From positions 1 to 8,912 of the forward strand of contig DUWJ01000300.1 in assembly GCA_012842765.1 (NCBI GenBank): a stretch of 8,912 bases of DNA. The letters are read 5' to 3'. The stretch is from Bacillota bacterium. Lineage in GTDB: Bacteria > Bacillota > DTU025. How positions within the stretch are numbered: position 1 is the first letter of the stretch; each line of letters begins with the position of its first letter. The notes beneath the pieces are model-generated. The model saw only the letters and a list, made by a program, of their open reading frames with translations. It had not been told where the DNA came from and searched no databases. The position numbers were made by a program, and so were the translations under genes. Positions 1 to 5,680 of this stretch are shown piece by piece.

Positions 1-322
1 ACAGGCTCTCGGGCTCTATCTTGATGGCAGAGTATCAGCGGTGGTTGGCACGCATACGCATGTACAGACATCTGATGAGCGGGTCCTTGCGAACGGGACT
101 GGATTCATCACGGATCTGGGGATGTGCGGCCCCGTCAACTCGGTTATCGGAATGGATCCGGATACGGTGATCCCCAAGTTCATAACTGCCATGCCCTCCA
201 AGTTTGAGGTGGGCAAGGGGCCGGTGATTGTGTGCGGGGTCATAGTAGAAATCGATACTTCCACTGGGAAAACGAAGTATGTGCAACGATTCTTGGAGGA
301 ACTTGATGATACCATTCGATGA
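1..322 (+). CDS. ymdB: YmdB-family metallophosphoesterase (C-terminal part, 5' end outside window)
   Basis: The reading frame is open from base 2 and ends with TGA at 320-322, giving about 106 C-terminal residues. The visible part starts in a segment reading LYLDGRVSAVVGTHTHVQT, whose HxH pair supplies metal ligands in the TIGR00282/YmdB family of calcineurin-like phosphodiesterases. It continues with the family blocks ITDLGMCGP, SVIGMD, and the closing FEVGKGPVIVCGV strand region. B. subtilis YmdB is a cytosolic metal-dependent phosphodiesterase active on cAMP in vitro and affects biofilm and motility decisions (family knowledge). The gene often lies downstream of rny (RNase Y) and upstream of spoVS in Firmicutes; spoVS does follow here after 94 bp, while rny would lie outside the window. 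The truncation is only the window edge, and nothing suggests a broken gene. Confidence 0.93.
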   Translation, partial: QALGLYLDGRVSAVVGTHTHVQTSDERVLANGTGFITDLGMCGPVNSVIGMDPDTVIPKFITAMPSKFEVGKGPVIVCGVIVEIDTSTGKTKYVQRFLEELDDTIR

Positions 323-340
323 AACTTGTGCCAATGAGCA

Positions 341-367
341 GAAGGAGTTTTCCAAGAAAGGGCTAAT
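341..367 (+). promoter_or_regulatory. Candidate sigma-H-type promoter for spoVS
   Basis: GAAGGAGTT at 341-349 and GGCTAAT at 361-367 are separated by 11 bp. The B. subtilis sigma-H consensus is RnAGGAwww-N11/12-RnnGAAT; each element here has one mismatch in its core (G for W, and T for the G of GAAT). Transcription would start around 374-376, leaving a leader of about 40 nt before spoVS. B. subtilis spoVS is sigma-H dependent, which makes the match plausible, but the call rests on short degenerate motifs. The AGGAG of the -35 could also simply be an unused Shine-Dalgarno-like string. Confidence 0.4.
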
Positions 368-416
368 ACATCAGTTAGGAGTAGACGCTGATTTAGCCAA
401 CCAGGAGGATAATGTC

Positions 417-677
417 ATGGAAGTCCTAAAGGTTTCTGCCAAGTCAAATCCTAATTCAGTGGCTGGAGCTCTAGCAGGGGTGATACGTGAGCGCGGAGGC
501 GCGGAGGTGCAAGCTATCGGAGCGGGCGCCATTAATCAGGCGGTTAAGGCAGTGGCTATTGCTCGAGGATTCGTAGCACCGAGCGGGCTGGATCTGGTAT
601 GCATACCTGCCTTTGTGGACGTGACGATTGATGGTGAAGAACGCACAGCTATCAAGTTTATCGTGCAGCCGCGGTAG
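417..677 (+). CDS. spoVS: Stage V sporulation protein S
   Basis: The product is 86 residues, the standard SpoVS length, and is very close to the family throughout: it begins MEVLKVSAKSNPNSVAGALA, carries AIGAGAINQAVKAVAIARGF in the middle, then the GLDLVCIPAF block, and ends in FIVQPR. The ATG at 417 is chosen because AGGAGG at 403-408 sits 8 nt upstream and because homologues start with the same M-E-(V/I)-L-K-V-S residues; an in-frame ATG at 279 would lie inside ymdB and is not used. SpoVS is a small Alba-fold protein, likely nucleic-acid binding, needed in B. subtilis for spore coat assembly and core dehydration (family knowledge). Its presence supports a spore-forming lineage, although relatives also occur in non-spore-formers such as Thermus. 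It is one of the most conserved proteins in the window. Confidence 0.97.
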   Translation: MEVLKVSAKSNPNSVAGALAGVIRERGGAEVQAIGAGAINQAVKAVAIARGFVAPSGLDLVCIPAFVDVTIDGEERTAIKFIVQPR

Positions 678-885
678 TCTAGGCTCTTCCTCCGCCAGGG
701 TCGGAACGGCGTGCTTCTTGTTTTTGACGCTATAATACATATTTGTCTATACCTATATCACATGTTGCTCGCGATGGCTATGACGGCCGACCTTGGGTAC
801 AGTTTCCTGAAGGAGCATACCTGCTGCAAGGCGAATCCAAGAAGCGCGTTGGGAGGTGGAGTCGTACCGGAAGAAGGGGTCGTAG
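678..885 (+). other. Non-coding leader between spoVS and the acetyltransferase gene
   Basis: These 208 bp hold no convincing gene. The first part (about 713-760) is AT-rich in an otherwise GC-rich region and holds promoter-like hexamers. The remainder is GC-rich, with a strong purine-rich GGGAGGTGG at 851-859 that has no well-placed start codon after it. Short frames run through it but match nothing I recognise. It may act as a 5' leader of the acetyltransferase mRNA; I could not find a recognisable riboswitch or T-box core in it. Confidence 0.5.
724..753 (+). promoter_or_regulatory. Candidate vegetative promoter for the acetyltransferase gene
   Basis: TTGACG at 724-729 matches five of six bases of the sigma-A -35 hexamer. 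TATACC at 748-753 matches four of six bases of the -10, with an 18-bp spacer. A perfect TATAAT at 731-736 lies in the same patch but has no acceptable -35 at 15-19 bp. Either arrangement would put a start well upstream of the gene at 886, giving a leader of over 100 nt. It is supported by the local AT-rich island but remains tentative. Confidence 0.3.
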
Positions 886-1419
886 ATGCAACAACTGGAA
901 AGGGCCGTGCTCCGACCGCTCGAGGAGCGCGATCTTGACAGGATTGCGGGGTGGGACAGTGACTCTGAGCTCGCACATATGATGGGCGGGGTCCCCATAA
1001 GCATTGAGGAATCACGTGGTAGATATCTGAAGATGCTGAACGATCGGAATAGCCTGGTTATGGCCATCGTCGATCATTCAGGCCGGCTTATTGGTGACAT
1101 CGAACTCACGGAGATTGCATGGCGAAGCGGCGATGCCGAGCTGAGCATAAAGATTGGGGATCCTGCCTATCGAGACCGAGGTATTGGCGAATGTGCTGTC
1201 AGGGAAATGTTGTTCATCGCCTTCGAACGCCTCGGCCTAAGAAGGGTGTATCTCAGGGTGTGCTCCGACAATCTGCGGGCTGTCAGGTGTTACAAGAAAT
1301 GCGGATTTCGCCGCGAGGGAGTCGTGAAAAGGAGACTCGGTCCAGATGACCAAGTCAGGGTTGTTACTCTCATGACGATCCTGAGGTCCGACTTCATGAA
1401 CATGCAAGCCGTGTCTTAG
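886..1419 (+). CDS. GNAT family N-acetyltransferase (RimJ/RimL-like)
   Basis: The product is 177 residues. It looks like a single-domain GCN5-related N-acetyltransferase that transfers acetyl from acetyl-CoA to an amino group. The N-terminal LRPLEERDLDRIAGW block (residues 9-23) is typical of the RimJ/RimL branch. The acetyl-CoA pyrophosphate-binding motif A is R96-D-R-G-I-G101 following the AELSIKIGDP strand, and the C-terminal SDNLRAVRCYKKCGF block (127-141) is the usual motif B region. ATG 886 directly follows a TAG in the same frame (883-885), so no longer start is possible; AAGAAGGGG at 871-879 is its ribosome-binding site with a 6-nt spacer. The substrate cannot be told: ribosomal protein N-termini, polyamines, antibiotics or small amines are all possible. 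It stands alone between spoVS and the mraZ operon, with its own leader and a strong terminator, suggesting independent control or an accessory insertion. Confidence 0.9.
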   Translation: MQQLERAVLRPLEERDLDRIAGWDSDSELAHMMGGVPISIEESRGRYLKMLNDRNSLVMAIVDHSGRLIGDIELTEIAWRSGDAELSIKIGDPAYRDRGIGECAVREMLFIAFERLGLRRVYLRVCSDNLRAVRCYKKCGFRREGVVKRRLGPDDQVRVVTLMTILRSDFMNMQAVS

Positions 1420-1445
1420 TATTGTCTTAGTGAAAGAGCGAAATT

Positions 1446-1470
1446 AGAGGGCTTAGGCCCTCTTTTTTTT
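1446..1470 (+). terminator. Rho-independent terminator after the acetyltransferase gene
   Basis: AGAGGGC (1446-1452), a TTAG loop, and GCCCTCT (1457-1463) form a perfect 7-bp stem with a tetraloop, and eight T residues run from 1463 to 1470. It lies 26 bp after the acetyltransferase stop codon. It separates the ymdB/spoVS/acetyltransferase side from the mraZ operon. The upstream flank has no comparable A-run, so it appears to act on + strand transcripts only. Confidence 0.95.
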
Positions 1471-1511
1471 GTCCCCGAATAACAAAGTTGGCTTAATATT
1501 TCTACACCCTT

Positions 1512-1540
1512 GAAGGAGAATGCCTTTCGGCATCGAAATC
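1512..1540 (+). promoter_or_regulatory. Candidate sigma-H-type promoter of the mraZ operon
   Basis: GAAGGAGAA (1512-1520) and ATCGAAATC (1532-1540) are 11 bp apart, fitting RnAGGAwww-N11/12-RnnGAATww with two or three mismatches. The -35-like element shares GAAGGAG and the same spacing with the candidate in front of spoVS. Initiation would fall near 1546, just at the upstream edge of the MraZ repeats. No good sigma-A pair was found in 1471-1581: TTGGCT at 1488-1493 has no -10 at the right distance, and TAATAT at 1494-1499 has no -35. The alternative is a more degenerate vegetative promoter. Confidence 0.35.
1520..1533. repeat. Perfect inverted repeat in the mraZ control region
   Basis: ATGCC (1520-1524), a TTTC loop, and GGCAT (1529-1533) form a 5-bp perfect inverted repeat. 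A second ATGCC copy at 1543-1547 could pair with the same GGCAT, so the two arms compete for one partner. It lies in the spacer of the promoter candidate, directly before the MraZ repeats. It could be a protein site or a small hairpin, or could occur by chance at this size. Confidence 0.45.
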
Positions 1541-1546
1541 ATATGC

Positions 1547-1573
1547 CAAGTGGAGCAAAGTGGAGTAAAGTGG
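1547..1573 (+). promoter_or_regulatory. MraZ box: three 10-bp-spaced AAGTGG direct repeats
   Basis: CAAGTGG (1547-1553), AAAGTGG (1557-1563) and AAAGTGG (1567-1573) recur with an exact 10-bp period; the spacers are AGC, AGT and then TGG. Known MraZ operators are tandem repeats with one copy per helical turn: TGGGN repeats in E. coli and AAAGTG(T/G)-N3 repeats in Mollicutes. The copies here match the second type almost perfectly. The site ends 8 nt before the mraZ ATG, so bound MraZ would block or roadblock transcription of its own operon. Confidence 0.85.
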
Positions 1574-1581
1574 TGGCCAAC

Positions 1582-2022
1582 ATGTTCATTGGGGAGCACA
1601 GACATTGTCTGGATGATAAGGGGAGGGTGATAATCCCCGCCAAGTTCCGCGAGAAATTGGATGGCCGGTTCATTCTAACTCGCGGATTGGATGTCTGTCT
1701 TTTCGCCTTCACAATGGATGAATGGCGGCTTCAGGAAGAGAAGCTCTCCGCTTTGCCAATGACGATGGCAGATGGGCGCGCCTTCTCGCGGTTGTTCTTT
1801 TCGGGTGCAAGCGAGTGTGAACTGGACAAACAAGGAAGGGCCTTGGTCCCGGCGCATCTGCGGGAATATGCCAGGATCGAGCGGGACATCGTGATAATCG
1901 GAGTATCTTCTCGATTCGAAATATGGGCGGCAGAAGTCTGGGAGGAATACCTGTCTCGCGTATCCACAGCTTATGAATCAATTGCCGAGAAGCTCGTTTC
2001 ATACGGGCCAAATCAGCAATAA
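1582..2022 (+). CDS. mraZ: Transcriptional regulator MraZ
   Basis: The product is 146 residues, the normal MraZ length. It has the two tandem AbrB-like half-domains, each carrying the DxxxR signature: DDKGR at residues 11-15 and DKQGR at 82-86. Flanking blocks IIPAKFREKL, FILTRGLDVCLF and LFFSGASECELD are close to Bacillus MraZ. Family members form ring-shaped oligomers, bind tandem direct repeats upstream of their own gene and control the dcw operon. ATG 1582 is chosen because homologues start MF(x)GE and the preceding bases are the operator; the frame is open further upstream (a TTG at 1510), but that segment is regulatory DNA. The ribosome-binding site is weak and unusual: GTGGTGG (1570-1576), 5 nt from the ATG, which is also part of the third operator repeat. 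The gap to rsmH is 12 bp. Confidence 0.97.
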   Translation: MFIGEHRHCLDDKGRVIIPAKFREKLDGRFILTRGLDVCLFAFTMDEWRLQEEKLSALPMTMADGRAFSRLFFSGASECELDKQGRALVPAHLREYARIERDIVIIGVSSRFEIWAAEVWEEYLSRVSTAYESIAEKLVSYGPNQQ

Positions 2023-2034
2023 CGGAGAGGGCAG

Positions 2035-2991
2035 ATGAGCTACACTCACCGACCAGTGATGTTGTCTGAGGTCTTAGAATATCTTGATCCGTCGCCGGGT
2101 GATGTGATATGCGATGCTACCTGTGGTGGTGGAGGCCATTCCCTGGAGATAGCTCGGAAGATAGGCGAATCTGGGGTTCTCATAGGCATAGATCTCGATC
2201 CTCAGGCTTTGAATGCAGCTAGGCAGAACCTGGAGGGCGTCTCCTGTCGCGTGATATTGGCGCGGGGGAATTACGGCGATATGGCCGTCATCTTGGAGGA
2301 GGCTGGCTACCCGAATCCAAATGGGATCCTGTTTGATTTCGGCGTCAGTTCGCATCAGCTCGATACGGCTGAAAGAGGCTTTACATACAGGGCCGAGGCG
2401 CCCTTAGACATGAGAATGGATCCAGACGGCCCGGTGACTGCCGCGGACATACTCAACACGGCATCAGAGGGGGAGCTGGAGAGGATCATCCGAGAATATG
2501 GCGAGGAGCGATGGGCATCGCGAATCGCAGAATTCATTGTCGAGCGACGCAAGACTGCGCCGCTCCAAACGAGCGGGGACTTAGTCAACCTTATTTACGC
2601 TGCGGTTCCGCGCGGGGCGAGGCGAGATGGGCCACATCCGGCGCGAAGAACGTTTCAGGCTTTGAGGATCGCAGTCAATGACGAACTTGGGTCGGTAGAA
2701 CGAGGCATCTTGGCAGCTATAGACAGGGTTCAACCAGGAGGCAGGATAGTGGCCATATCCTATCATTCCCTTGAAGACAGGGTTGTGAAGGAGGCCTTCA
2801 AAAGGGCGGAGCGTCCGTGCACGTGTCCACCGTCATTGCCTGTATGCGTATGCGGCAAGAAGAAGGTATTGGATGTCTTGACCAAAAAACCAATTGGCCC
2901 CACGGATGAAGAGGTCAGAAGCAATCCACGATCGAGAAGCGCCAAGCTGAGAGCAGCAAGGAAAGTTCTAGGCACATTAGGGGGTGAATAG
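2035..2991 (+). CDS. rsmH: 16S rRNA (cytosine(1402)-N(4))-methyltransferase RsmH
   Basis: This protein of 318 residues matches the RsmH/MraW family along its whole length. The family N4-methylates C1402 in the decoding centre of 16S rRNA using S-adenosylmethionine. The H5-x-P-V start is followed by the SAM-binding loop DATCGGGGHS (residues 27-36) and GIDLDP (51-56). Further on come SSHQLDTAERGF (105-116), the LDMRMDP block (124-130), HPARRTFQALRIAVNDEL (201-218), ISYHSLEDR (241-249), and TKKPIGPTDEE near the end. A CxC-x6-CxC pair (C262, C264, C271, C273) is present, as is usual in Firmicutes RsmH. ATG 2035 is preceded by GGAGAGG (2024-2030) 4 nt upstream. The gene is also called mraW and is the second gene of the dcw operon. 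Confidence 0.98.
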   Translation: MSYTHRPVMLSEVLEYLDPSPGDVICDATCGGGGHSLEIARKIGESGVLIGIDLDPQALNAARQNLEGVSCRVILARGNYGDMAVILEEAGYPNPNGILFDFGVSSHQLDTAERGFTYRAEAPLDMRMDPDGPVTAADILNTASEGELERIIREYGEERWASRIAEFIVERRKTAPLQTSGDLVNLIYAAVPRGARRDGPHPARRTFQALRIAVNDELGSVERGILAAIDRVQPGGRIVAISYHSLEDRVVKEAFKRAERPCTCPPSLPVCVCGKKKVLDVLTKKPIGPTDEEVRSNPRSRSAKLRAARKVLGTLGGE

Positions 2992-2993
2992 GC

Positions 2994-3512
2994 ATGGAGT
3001 GCACCAACGCAAGACTTGGGGATGCCGGACGCGAATCGGTAAGGCGAAGGAATACGCGGTCTTTCCGGCTTATGGCCGAGTGCGTCATCGTCGCCGTTCT
3101 TGCAATTGTCCTTCTGGTTATGTCGATAGCTCAGAGAACTGAGATAATGAGGGCATGCGATCGCCGGTCTGATGTTCAGGCCAGGCTGGATTTGCTTAAG
3201 AATGAGTGGGACAGGAAATCGTTGGAGCTGGCTCGGGTTGCCTCGCTGGAAAGAGTGGACGCTATCGCCCGCACGGAGTTGGGCATGGCGAGCCCTGACA
3301 ACATGGGAATTGTGGTTGTTGATGCGCGCCCCATGCTTGCGGAGGCGGAAGTGGCGCCAGTGGCAGCTGGAACTCAAGGCCTGTCGGAACCGCCGACTGT
3401 GCTTGCAGGCGTAGCAACGATAATGCAGCAAATGGCAGTAGCAGCGGTATCGAATCTTATTGCGGGTTGGTTCGCGGCTCCCCCGGCCCAGCTTCCATCT
3501 GTTCTTAGATGA
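2994..3512 (+). CDS. ftsL: FtsL-like cell division protein with long C-terminal extension
   Basis: The product is 172 residues. It has a short basic cytoplasmic N-terminus (1-26), one strong transmembrane segment (about 28-46), then a periplasmic helix suited to a coiled coil (about 48-88). The segment ERVDAIARTELGM (86-98), followed by NMGIVVVD, is the standard end of the FtsL/FtsB coiled-coil domain. FtsL joins DivIC/FtsB and the septal PBP in the divisome core. Position between rsmH and the class B PBP gene is diagnostic for ftsL. ATG 2994 comes 2 bp after the rsmH stop, with AGGGGGTG at 2979-2986 as ribosome-binding site. The odd part is residues 111-172: about 60 extra residues, Ala/Pro/Val-rich, with a hydrophobic stretch around 135-162. 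Most FtsL proteins end soon after the coiled coil (about 100-125 residues). Confidence 0.88.
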   Translation: MECTNARLGDAGRESVRRRNTRSFRLMAECVIVAVLAIVLLVMSIAQRTEIMRACDRRSDVQARLDLLKNEWDRKSLELARVASLERVDAIARTELGMASPDNMGIVVVDARPMLAEAEVAPVAAGTQGLSEPPTVLAGVATIMQQMAVAAVSNLIAGWFAAPPAQLPSVLR

Positions 3513-3524
3513 TATAACACTTGG

Positions 3525-5675
3525 ATGGGGGCTTTGCAGGTGCGGTCTCGAACTTCCTCTCGCACTGGATATCGCGCTGACGCGACGTCCGCCATCATAA
3601 GGAAAAGGATCTACTCGGTCCTCCTTTTGATGGCCGGACTTTTTGTTGTTGTTTTGGGCCGCCTTGTTTGGGTGCAGATAGTGAAAGCCCCATACTTCAG
3701 AGAACTTGCCCTTGAGCAGAGGATGCGACCGGTTCCGGTGGATCCTAAGAGAGGGACGATGTACGACAGGTGCATGCGGGAGCTGGCGGTTAGCATAAGC
3801 GCCGATTCCGTGTACGCAATTCCTGCTGAAGTAAGCGAACCAGCCAAAACAGCTAAGGCGCTCGCGCACGTATTGGGTATGGGGGAGGATGCGCTTCTTG
3901 CGAAGCTCACCGCCACCCAACAGACGGTTTGGCTAAAGCGAAAGGTAGATCACGAGGCGGCTATGGAGGTTCGTCGGCTCTCACTGCCCGGAATTGCCGT
4001 GGCAGAAAGCGGGCAGAGGTTCTATCCCAAGGACACGCTTGCCGCTCACGTAATCGGGATCGCCGGGATCGACAACCAGGGCTTGGAAGGGCTGGAGCAG
4101 TATTACGATGCTGAGCTTAGGGGCGTCCGAGGCCAGATAGTGGCCGAAAGAGATGCGACCGGTCGCGAGATTCCCGAAGGCCGCCACTCATACGTGCCCC
4201 CTACTGACGGAAATAGCCTCGTTCTGACTATCGATGAAGTAATACAGTACATATGCGAGCGAGAGCTCGAGATCGCGATAGCGGAGACTGGGTCCACGCG
4301 TGGGCTCATCCTTGCCATGGATCCGAAAACTGGAGAAATCCTGGCCATGGCGATGAGGCCCACATTCAACCCGAACAGCTACGGAAAGTACCCGAGCGAG
4401 TTCAGGCGCAACTTCATAGTCAGTGATATGTTGGAGCCTGGATCTACGTTCAAGGTTATTACCGCCGCTGCTGCCCTCGAGGAGGGCATCGTTACCGCCT
4501 CAACCCCATTTTACGATCCGGGATATCTCAAGGTTGAAGACCGGACCATTAGATGCCACAAGCCGGGTGGGCATGGTTCGGAGACATTCATGGAAGCCCT
4601 CGAGAATTCCTGCAACCCCGTCTTCGCCACGCTTGCGTTAAGACTCGGGGTCGAAAAATTCGTCCAGTACGCTCGCGCGTTCGGACTACTCGAGAAGACG
4701 GGAGTAGATTACCCGGGGGAAGCTACAGGGATGATGCACCAGATATCGAAGGTAGGACCGGTGGAACTTGCGACCTACGGGTTCGGCCAGGGCATATCCG
4801 TCACGCCATTGCAGCTTCTGAATGCGATGTGTGCCATAGCCAACGGCGGGGCGCTGATGAGACCCATGTTGGTGAGGAAGGTAATCGGCGCTGATGGGGC
4901 TCTGGTTGAGGAGCATGTTCCCACAAAAGTGCGGCAGGTGATATCTTCTTCCACCGCATCAGAGCTTTCGAGGATGCTCCAATCTGTAATCGTCAACGGC
5001 TCCGGCCAACGCGGGGCTGTGCCAGGTTATGCTGTGGCAGGGAAGACGGGTACTGCGCAAAAGCCCGAGCGTGGACGGTACGGTGACAAGAGGATCGCAT
5101 CGTTTATGGGTTACGGCCCGGCAAGCGACCCCAAGGTCGCAGTGCTTGTCATCCTCGATGAGCCCAGCTCGGATGTGAAATACGGTGGAGTGATTGCTGC
5201 CCCGGTCTTCCGCGCGGTGATGCAGGACATCTTTAGATACATGGAGATTCCGCCTTCATACGCCGTTGGAATGCCCCAGGGCACAGCAGGGTCGGGCAAT
5301 AGTGTTTTCGTGCCTGACGTGACCGGAAAAAGTCGGGCTGAGGCTGAGGCCGGGCTTAAGGAAGTCGGTCTTCTGTGGAGGCACGAGGGGATTGGCGATG
5401 TCGTAACGAACCAAGTGCCTAAGGCTGGTTCGCAAGTTGGGGCGGGAACCACGGTCATCGTTTACTTTGGCCATGAGGAACTGTATAATCGTGAAGACGT
5501 TGAGATACAGGTACCGGACGTAATTGGGAAAACTCTAAAGGAGGCGGCCCTTGTTTTGGGCGCCCGTGGCCTTGGCGTGGATCCGTCAGGAAAGGGCCTG
5601 GTAGTTCGACAGACGCCCGCTCCGGGAACGCATGTCAAAAAGGGCGCGATCGTTACGATATTCCTTGAGGAATGA
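3525..5675 (+). CDS. Class B penicillin-binding protein (PBP2/FtsI/SpoVD type) with two PASTA domains
   Basis: A protein of 716 residues. It has a basic cytoplasmic tail, a transmembrane anchor (about 29-50), the PBP dimerisation domain (about 55-225, including RGTMYDR and YPKDTLAAHVIG), and a DD-transpeptidase domain (about 260-575). The three active-site motifs are intact: S307-T-F-K310 (acyl-enzyme serine), S362-C-N364 and K507-T-G509. Two C-terminal PASTA domains follow, starting at VPDVTGK (596) and VPDVIGK (663). It crosslinks peptidoglycan, most likely at the septum. B. subtilis has two relatives here, PbpB (FtsI) with two PASTA domains and SpoVD with one; only one gene is present, so it may serve vegetative and spore septa or have a paralogue elsewhere. 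No gene symbol is given because SpoVD and FtsI cannot be separated from sequence. The start is uncertain: ATG 3525 has no clear ribosome-binding site, whereas GTG 3540 has GGGGG (3527-3531) 8 nt upstream. Confidence 0.96.
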   Translation: MGALQVRSRTSSRTGYRADATSAIIRKRIYSVLLLMAGLFVVVLGRLVWVQIVKAPYFRELALEQRMRPVPVDPKRGTMYDRCMRELAVSISADSVYAIPAEVSEPAKTAKALAHVLGMGEDALLAKLTATQQTVWLKRKVDHEAAMEVRRLSLPGIAVAESGQRFYPKDTLAAHVIGIAGIDNQGLEGLEQYYDAELRGVRGQIVAERDATGREIPEGRHSYVPPTDGNSLVLTIDEVIQYICERELEIAIAETGSTRGLILAMDPKTGEILAMAMRPTFNPNSYGKYPSEFRRNFIVSDMLEPGSTFKVITAAAALEEGIVTASTPFYDPGYLKVEDRTIRCHKPGGHGSETFMEALENSCNPVFATLALRLGVEKFVQYARAFGLLEKTGVDYPGEATGMMHQISKVGPVELATYGFGQGISVTPLQLLNAMCAIANGGALMRPMLVRKVIGADGALVEEHVPTKVRQVISSSTASELSRMLQSVIVNGSGQRGAVPGYAVAGKTGTAQKPERGRYGDKRIASFMGYGPASDPKVAVLVILDEPSSDVKYGGVIAAPVFRAVMQDIFRYMEIPPSYAVGMPQGTAGSGNSVFVPDVTGKSRAEAEAGLKEVGLLWRHEGIGDVVTNQVPKAGSQVGAGTTVIVYFGHEELYNREDVEIQVPDVIGKTLKEAALVLGARGLGVDPSGKGLVVRQTPAPGTHVKKGAIVTIFLEE

Positions 5676-5680
5676 TGTGT

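Noticed and set aside
279..416. Extending spoVS upstream to an in-frame ATG at 279
   Set aside because: It would overlap ymdB and add 46 residues absent from SpoVS proteins. ATG 417 has an ideal AGGAGG and gives the exact 86-residue family length.
693..725. Possible terminator after spoVS (CGCC at 693-696 with GGCG at 708-711, followed by a T-rich run)
   Set aside because: The stem is only 4 bp with an 11-nt loop, and the T-run is broken; too weak to call.
851..870. T-box-like string (AGGTGG followed by GTACCGG) in the acetyltransferase leader
   Set aside because: The T-box core AGGGTGGNACCGCG is interrupted by extra bases, no terminator/antiterminator pair or specifier stem is seen, and the downstream gene is not amino-acid related.
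743..982. Short + strand frames (743-982 and 762-938) in the leader, running into the acetyltransferase gene
   Set aside because: They lack ribosome-binding sites, match no family I know, and overlap a well-supported gene in another frame.
3349..3363. Second MraZ-like pair of AGTGG repeats inside ftsL
   Set aside because: The spacing is 9 bp rather than 10, there are only two copies, and they lie in an Ala/Val-rich coding stretch where such repeats arise by chance.
2763..3920. Long open frame of 385 codons on the minus strand, opposite the end of rsmH, ftsL and the start of the PBP gene
   Set aside because: It is a codon-bias shadow. The translation is rich in Ser, Arg and His without recognisable domains, and the + strand genes here are well supported by family motifs.
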